A DNA stretch of 9,353 bases, from contig JABGPX010000352.1 of NCBI GenBank assembly GCA_018644745.1, positions 2,478-11,830 on the forward strand, written 5' to 3'. The notes under the pieces are model-generated. The model had not been told where the DNA came from, made no database searches, and saw only the letters and a program-made list of their open reading frames with translations. Below are positions 6,107-9,353 of the stretch, piece after piece (positions within the stretch are counted from its first letter, which is position 1; each line of letters opens with the position of its first letter). A program made the position numbers and the translations under genes. Origin of the DNA: Spirochaetales bacterium (GTDB lineage: Bacteria > Spirochaetota > Spirochaetia > ARS1246).

Positions 6107-7047
6107 TGGCGAATCCGGATGTCGCGCTAAGGCAGACCTCGTTGAGTCCGAAATTCACCGACCGTTTTCGCGCTTTTTGGAAGCGCTACGGCGCGGGATA
6201 CCTTCTCTTCCTCCCATTCGGCGTTCTCTTCACGCTCTTTGTACTGGTGCCGGTTATTATCGCGATGGTGATGAGTCTGACATACTTCAACAACCTGCAG
6301 CCGCCGCGGTTTATAGGTCTGGTTAATTACCGAGGCTTGCTGCTCGAGGATGATATATTCCTGCTCGCCCTCCGCAACACGATGCTCTTTGCAGTTATAA
6401 CCGGTCCCCTCGGGTACGGATTGTCCTTTATCGCGGCGTGGACAATCAATGAGCTAAAAATGCGGAACGCTTTTGCACTGGCTTTCTACGCTCCTTCGAT
6501 TACGAGCAGTATAGCGATGACCGTCGTCTGGCTCTGGTTTTTCTCAGGTGACCGGTACGGACTTGTCAACAATATCCTTATCACCACCGGGATCATAAAT
6601 GAACCGGTCTTGTGGAATCTGAGCCAGAATACCATTCTCCCTGTCGTAATGGTCATACAGGTGTGGATGAGCATGGGTACCGGCTTCCTGGTATTCCTCG
6701 CCGGCCTGCAGAACGTTCCTCAGGAACTGTACGACGCCGGTGATGTCGACGGCATAAAAAGCCGCTTTCAGAGGATGTGGTACATAACCCTGCCGTTTTT
6801 GATGCCGCAGATGCTGTTCGGCGCGATAAATTCGATTGTGAGAAGCTTTGCTGTTTTCGAGGTGTCGGTGGCCGTTGCCGGTCTCCCGAGTCCCAACTAT
6901 GCCGGCCATACCATCGTGGCGCATCTGTTCGATCATGCATTTATACGATTCGAGCTCGGGTACGCGTCGGCAATTGCCGTCGTCCTTTTTCTCCTGACCT
7001 TTCTCCTGGGGAGACTGGCGATGAAGATTTTTAAATCGAGAACCTAA
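6106..7047 (+). CDS. CUT1-type sugar ABC transporter permease, MalF/UgpA-like
   Basis: A 313-residue inner-membrane permease. Segments around 32-58, 90-116, 125-147, 176-202, 236-260 and 285-305 are hydrophobic, giving about six spans. The cytoplasmic EAA loop that docks the ATPase is at 204-234 (VPQELYDAGDVDG, then ITLPFLMP). It starts at ATG 6106, whose A is the last base of the preceding TAA, with GGGAGG nine bases upstream. The open frame runs further upstream, but that part overlaps the binding-protein gene and reads as non-membrane, low-quality sequence. With the next gene it should form the heterodimeric channel fed by the large binding protein. No ATPase gene is adjacent. Confidence 0.95.
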   Translation: MANPDVALRQTSLSPKFTDRFRAFWKRYGAGYLLFLPFGVLFTLFVLVPVIIAMVMSLTYFNNLQPPRFIGLVNYRGLLLEDDIFLLALRNTMLFAVITGPLGYGLSFIAAWTINELKMRNAFALAFYAPSITSSIAMTVVWLWFFSGDRYGLVNNILITTGIINEPVLWNLSQNTILPVVMVIQVWMSMGTGFLVFLAGLQNVPQELYDAGDVDGIKSRFQRMWYITLPFLMPQMLFGAINSIVRSFAVFEVSVAVAGLPSPNYAGHTIVAHLFDHAFIRFELGYASAIAVVLFLLTFLLGRLAMKIFKSRT

Positions 7048-7057
7048 GGGAAGCCAT

Positions 7058-7972
7058 ATGTCATCTTCTGTAGAAAACAAAGCGGCTCTCCGGCAGAATA
7101 AAAATGCACTGCTCAAGTCAAAAATGCGTATTAGATTCTCGCCAGGTTGGATATTCGTATATACCTTTATGCTTCTTTTGGTAGCGTTCACCTCGCTGCC
7201 GCTGATCTATATGATATCCACTGCCTTCAAGCCCCTCGATGAACTTTTCCTCTTCCCGCCGAGGTTTATCGTAAGGAAACCGACACTGCAGAATTTCGGC
7301 GATCTGCTGACGGCATTAAGCGGCACTACCGTTCCATTCACCCGATTCATCTTCAACAGCACCTTTGTATCGGCGAGCATCGTGGTAGCGACCGTTATTG
7401 TTTCCAGCATGGGGGCGTTTGCGCTGGAGAAACACAAAATACCGGGGCACCGTATTATCTTCGCAACGGTAATTGCCGGCATCATGTTTTCTCCTCATGT
7501 AACGCAGATTCCAAGATATCTCCTGGTAAACGGCCTCAAACTAATAGACACATATTGGGCTCTCATTGTGCCCAATATCGCGGTGGCTTATAACTTCTTC
7601 CTCATGAAGCAGTTCTCGAGTCAGATTCCCAATTCACTTCTTGAATCAGCCAGGATGGATGCAGTCGGCGAGTTCATGATCTATTGGAAGATCGTAATGC
7701 CGCTGCTCAAGCCGGCGTGGTCGACACTTATCGTTTTTTCGTTCGTAACCAACTGGAACGACTATTTCACCCCACTAATCTTCACCCAAAGCCAGGCGAT
7801 GCGGACGCTGCCGCTTGCACTTCAGACTCTTGCCGGAGGAGCCGGATCAATCGGCCGTGTGGGCGCGGTCGCGGCCGCGACCTTTCTCATGACGATGCCA
7901 ACTATCATAATCTTTGTGACTATGCAGCGGCGGGTAATGCAGACTATGATTCATTCAGGAATTAAGAGCTAG
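7058..7972 (+). CDS. CUT1-type sugar ABC transporter permease, MalG/UgpE-like
   Basis: A 304-residue membrane protein, second half of the channel. A basic N-terminus (to about 27) precedes the first span (32-54, ending in the usual MISTAFKP); further hydrophobic segments are near 101-122, 133-152, 165-183, 220-242 and 268-288. The EAA loop is at 189-220 (IPNSLLESARMDAVG, then IVMPLLKP), followed by FVTNWNDYFTPLIF, typical of MalG-side subunits. The C-terminus MIHSGIKS resembles permeases that partner large Paenibacillus-type binding proteins, from memory. ATG 7058 follows AGGGA at seven bases, and the gene lies 10 bases after its partner. It is the last gene of the plus-strand operon; I see no convincing terminator in the 28 bases before the convergent gene. 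Confidence 0.95.
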   Translation: MSSSVENKAALRQNKNALLKSKMRIRFSPGWIFVYTFMLLLVAFTSLPLIYMISTAFKPLDELFLFPPRFIVRKPTLQNFGDLLTALSGTTVPFTRFIFNSTFVSASIVVATVIVSSMGAFALEKHKIPGHRIIFATVIAGIMFSPHVTQIPRYLLVNGLKLIDTYWALIVPNIAVAYNFFLMKQFSSQIPNSLLESARMDAVGEFMIYWKIVMPLLKPAWSTLIVFSFVTNWNDYFTPLIFTQSQAMRTLPLALQTLAGGAGSIGRVGAVAAATFLMTMPTIIIFVTMQRRVMQTMIHSGIKS

Positions 7973-8000
7973 AAACCGTGCGTATCTGAATCCGTGGCTT

Positions 8001-8951
8001 CTATTCGGTAAGACCGGTACGGGCTATGCTCTCCTGGAAGTATTTGTGCACAAAGAAATACGGAATGAGAATAGGCAGGACAACCAGAAAGGTTCCCGCG
8101 AGTACCACAGCTTCGTTAAATATAATCATTCCTTCGTCGATTACTTCGGCATCCAGGAACTCGGCCATCTCATCCAGCCCCATGCTTAGCATCCTGTCGT
8201 ACATGGCCGGAAGCATCTGCGGCACGAGCCATCGTTTTGGTTTCGTCAGGTAGAGGCTGGGTTCGAAATAATCGTTCCAATGCCATACCATTGCCAGCAC
8301 GGATACGACAAGGATAGCGGCTTTTGAGATCGGGAGAATAATCCGCCAGAAGGTCCTTAATCCGCCGCAGCCGTCGATACGAGCGGCGTTTTCCAGGTCC
8401 GGAGGGAGCCCTACGAAAAACTGTCGAAAGATAAAGATAAAAAGCCCTCCCTTCAGACCAAAGCCTACAAAAGTCGGGATGATGAGGGGCATATAGGTTC
8501 CCAGCCAATTAAGCTTCGAGAACTGAATATACATCGGGACGATAATTACCTGTGTCGGTACGACGATGCTGAGGAGGACAAACATGAAAAGCGCGTCGCG
8601 CCCTTTAAAAATGTAACGCGAAAAAGCGTATGCCGCTAGAGAACAGGAAGCCACGTGCCCGAGGATGCTGAGTGACGTTACAATCGCAGAGTTGAATACC
8701 GAGCGTCCGTATTGAAGCGCATAGAACGCATTGCGATAGTTTTTCCACTCGATATCCTTCGGGATCCACATTATCGAGCTGTCCATGAGGTCACTCGAAG
8801 TTTTCAACGAGGTAATAACCATATACAGGAACGGAAAGAGAAAGACAAAGGCGAGATCGAAGAGAAGGATGTATATCAGCAGGCGGTAAAACTTACGTCC
8901 CCAGAAGTCAGTTCTACCTATTTTATAAGCTAATCGCCTCGTGTTCATCAT
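8001..8951 (-). CDS. CUT1-type sugar ABC transporter permease, MalG/AraQ-like, second importer
   Basis: A 316-residue permease with a first span at 24-48 ending in VITSLK, further hydrophobic segments near 88-109, 118-140, 153-177, 211-226 and 280-300, and the EAA loop at 181-210 (LPPDLENAARIDGCG, then IILPISK) followed by MVWHWNDYFEPSLYL. This is the MalG-side signature. Residues 240-280 form a long loop (LDEMAEFLDAEVIDEG) before the last span. Two ATG codons in tandem (8951 and 8948) are possible starts; AAGGAGGAGG lies just upstream and the first ATG directly follows the TAG stop of its partner. It is clearly not a recent copy of the permease at 7058, since their EAA loops share only the family pattern. 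Its ATPase and binding protein are not in the window. Confidence 0.94.
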   Translation of the reverse strand: MMNTRRLAYKIGRTDFWGRKFYRLLIYILLFDLAFVFLFPFLYMVITSLKTSSDLMDSSIMWIPKDIEWKNYRNAFYALQYGRSVFNSAIVTSLSILGHVASCSLAAYAFSRYIFKGRDALFMFVLLSIVVPTQVIIVPMYIQFSKLNWLGTYMPLIIPTFVGFGLKGGLFIFIFRQFFVGLPPDLENAARIDGCGGLRTFWRIILPISKAAILVVSVLAMVWHWNDYFEPSLYLTKPKRWLVPQMLPAMYDRMLSMGLDEMAEFLDAEVIDEGMIIFNEAVVLAGTFLVVLPILIPYFFVHKYFQESIARTGLTE

Positions 8952-9353
8952 CTACCTCCTCCTTACCCGTCCGGCGAGGAATACCAGGGAGACAAGAATA
9001 AAAACGAAGACCAGATAGATCCATCCCATTGCAGCGGCGTACTCGAATTGGGTGTCCCTGAAGGCTACGCTAATAACATAATCAACGATCGGATTCGCGA
9101 CGTCGGCAAACGACTCGACGATAGTGAAAACGCTGTTGAGGATAACTACGGGCATCAGCATCGGCAGGGAGATTTTCCAGAACATCACCCACTCGGAAGC
9201 CCCGTCGCACTTCGCCGATTCGTACAGCGAGCCCGATATACCCTGGAGCCCGGCGAGAAATAGCAGTATCTGGACACCGGATCTCCAGAGGATAATCGTG
9301 ATCCTATCCAGAAAAGTCTGCACCATCCCAGCGACCGTAGGCCCCAGATAGAG
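8952..9353 (-). CDS. CUT1-type sugar ABC transporter permease, MalF-like, C-terminal part (cut by window edge)
   Basis: The reading frame is open to the right edge, giving the last 133 residues of a permease; a Met near 9326 is internal and not the start. The visible part has the EAA loop (ISGSLYESAKCDGAS, then ISLPMLMP) and two spans (VVILNSVFTIVESF and IYLVFVFILVSLVFLAG), with a basic RVRRR tail. Its TAG stop directly abuts the ATG of the MalG-like gene downstream, so the pair is translationally coupled. A binding-protein gene may lie further upstream, outside the window. The specificity is unknown. Confidence 0.92.
   Translation of the reverse strand, partial: LYLGPTVAGMVQTFLDRITIILWRSGVQILLFLAGLQGISGSLYESAKCDGASEWVMFWKISLPMLMPVVILNSVFTIVESFADVANPIVDYVISVAFRDTQFEYAAAMGWIYLVFVFILVSLVFLAGRVRRR

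Noticed and set aside
7973..8030. Terminator between the convergent permease genes
   Set aside because: Only a 4-base stem (CGGT AAG ACCG) inside the minus-strand coding end is seen, with no T-run on either strand.

Overview
The window is bacterial DNA of intermediate GC, densely packed with carbohydrate-use genes: eight coding regions, two of them cut by the window edges, and no intergenic stretch longer than about 155 bases. There are no RNA genes, mobile elements or CRISPR arrays that I can see. The host cannot be fixed from this sequence. ABC importer genes without an ATPase, an oversized solute-binding protein of a kind I recall mainly from Paenibacillus-like Bacillota, and cytosolic glycan enzymes would fit a Spirochaetota or Bacillota saprophyte. 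That is a low-confidence inference.

Left block, minus strand (1-1187): a sialidase-superfamily beta-propeller enzyme is followed after 8 bases by the first 29 codons of a sulfatase, which starts at TTG. Neither shows a signal peptide, so both probably act in the cytosol on imported sulfated or acidic oligosaccharides.

The divergent control region (1188-1342) carries a perfect 7-bp-arm inverted repeat and weak candidate promoters for both directions.

Central block, plus strand (1343-7972): an HpcH/HpaI-type 2-keto-3-deoxy-acid aldolase; a 148-bp gap with two perfect inverted repeats, one lying across a candidate promoter; an IclR-family regulator; a 1007-residue exported solute-binding protein with two tandem beta-sandwich repeats, a helical middle and a C-terminal family-1 binding domain; and two CUT1-type permeases. 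Regulator to binding protein (ATGA) and binding protein to permease (TAATG) are overlapping junctions, and the two permeases are 10 bases apart, so these four genes form a tight operon that may include the aldolase.

Right block, minus strand (8001-9353): a second, non-identical pair of CUT1 permeases converges on the first importer with a 28-base gap and no evident terminator. The MalF-like member runs off the right edge.

Working model: the binding protein captures a glycan fragment, the permeases import it using an ATPase encoded elsewhere, the cytosolic sulfatase and glycosidase-like enzyme trim it, and the aldolase splits a derived 2-keto-3-deoxy sugar acid to pyruvate plus an aldehyde. 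The IclR protein probably senses such an intermediate. The gene calls are well supported; the sugar identity is unknown.
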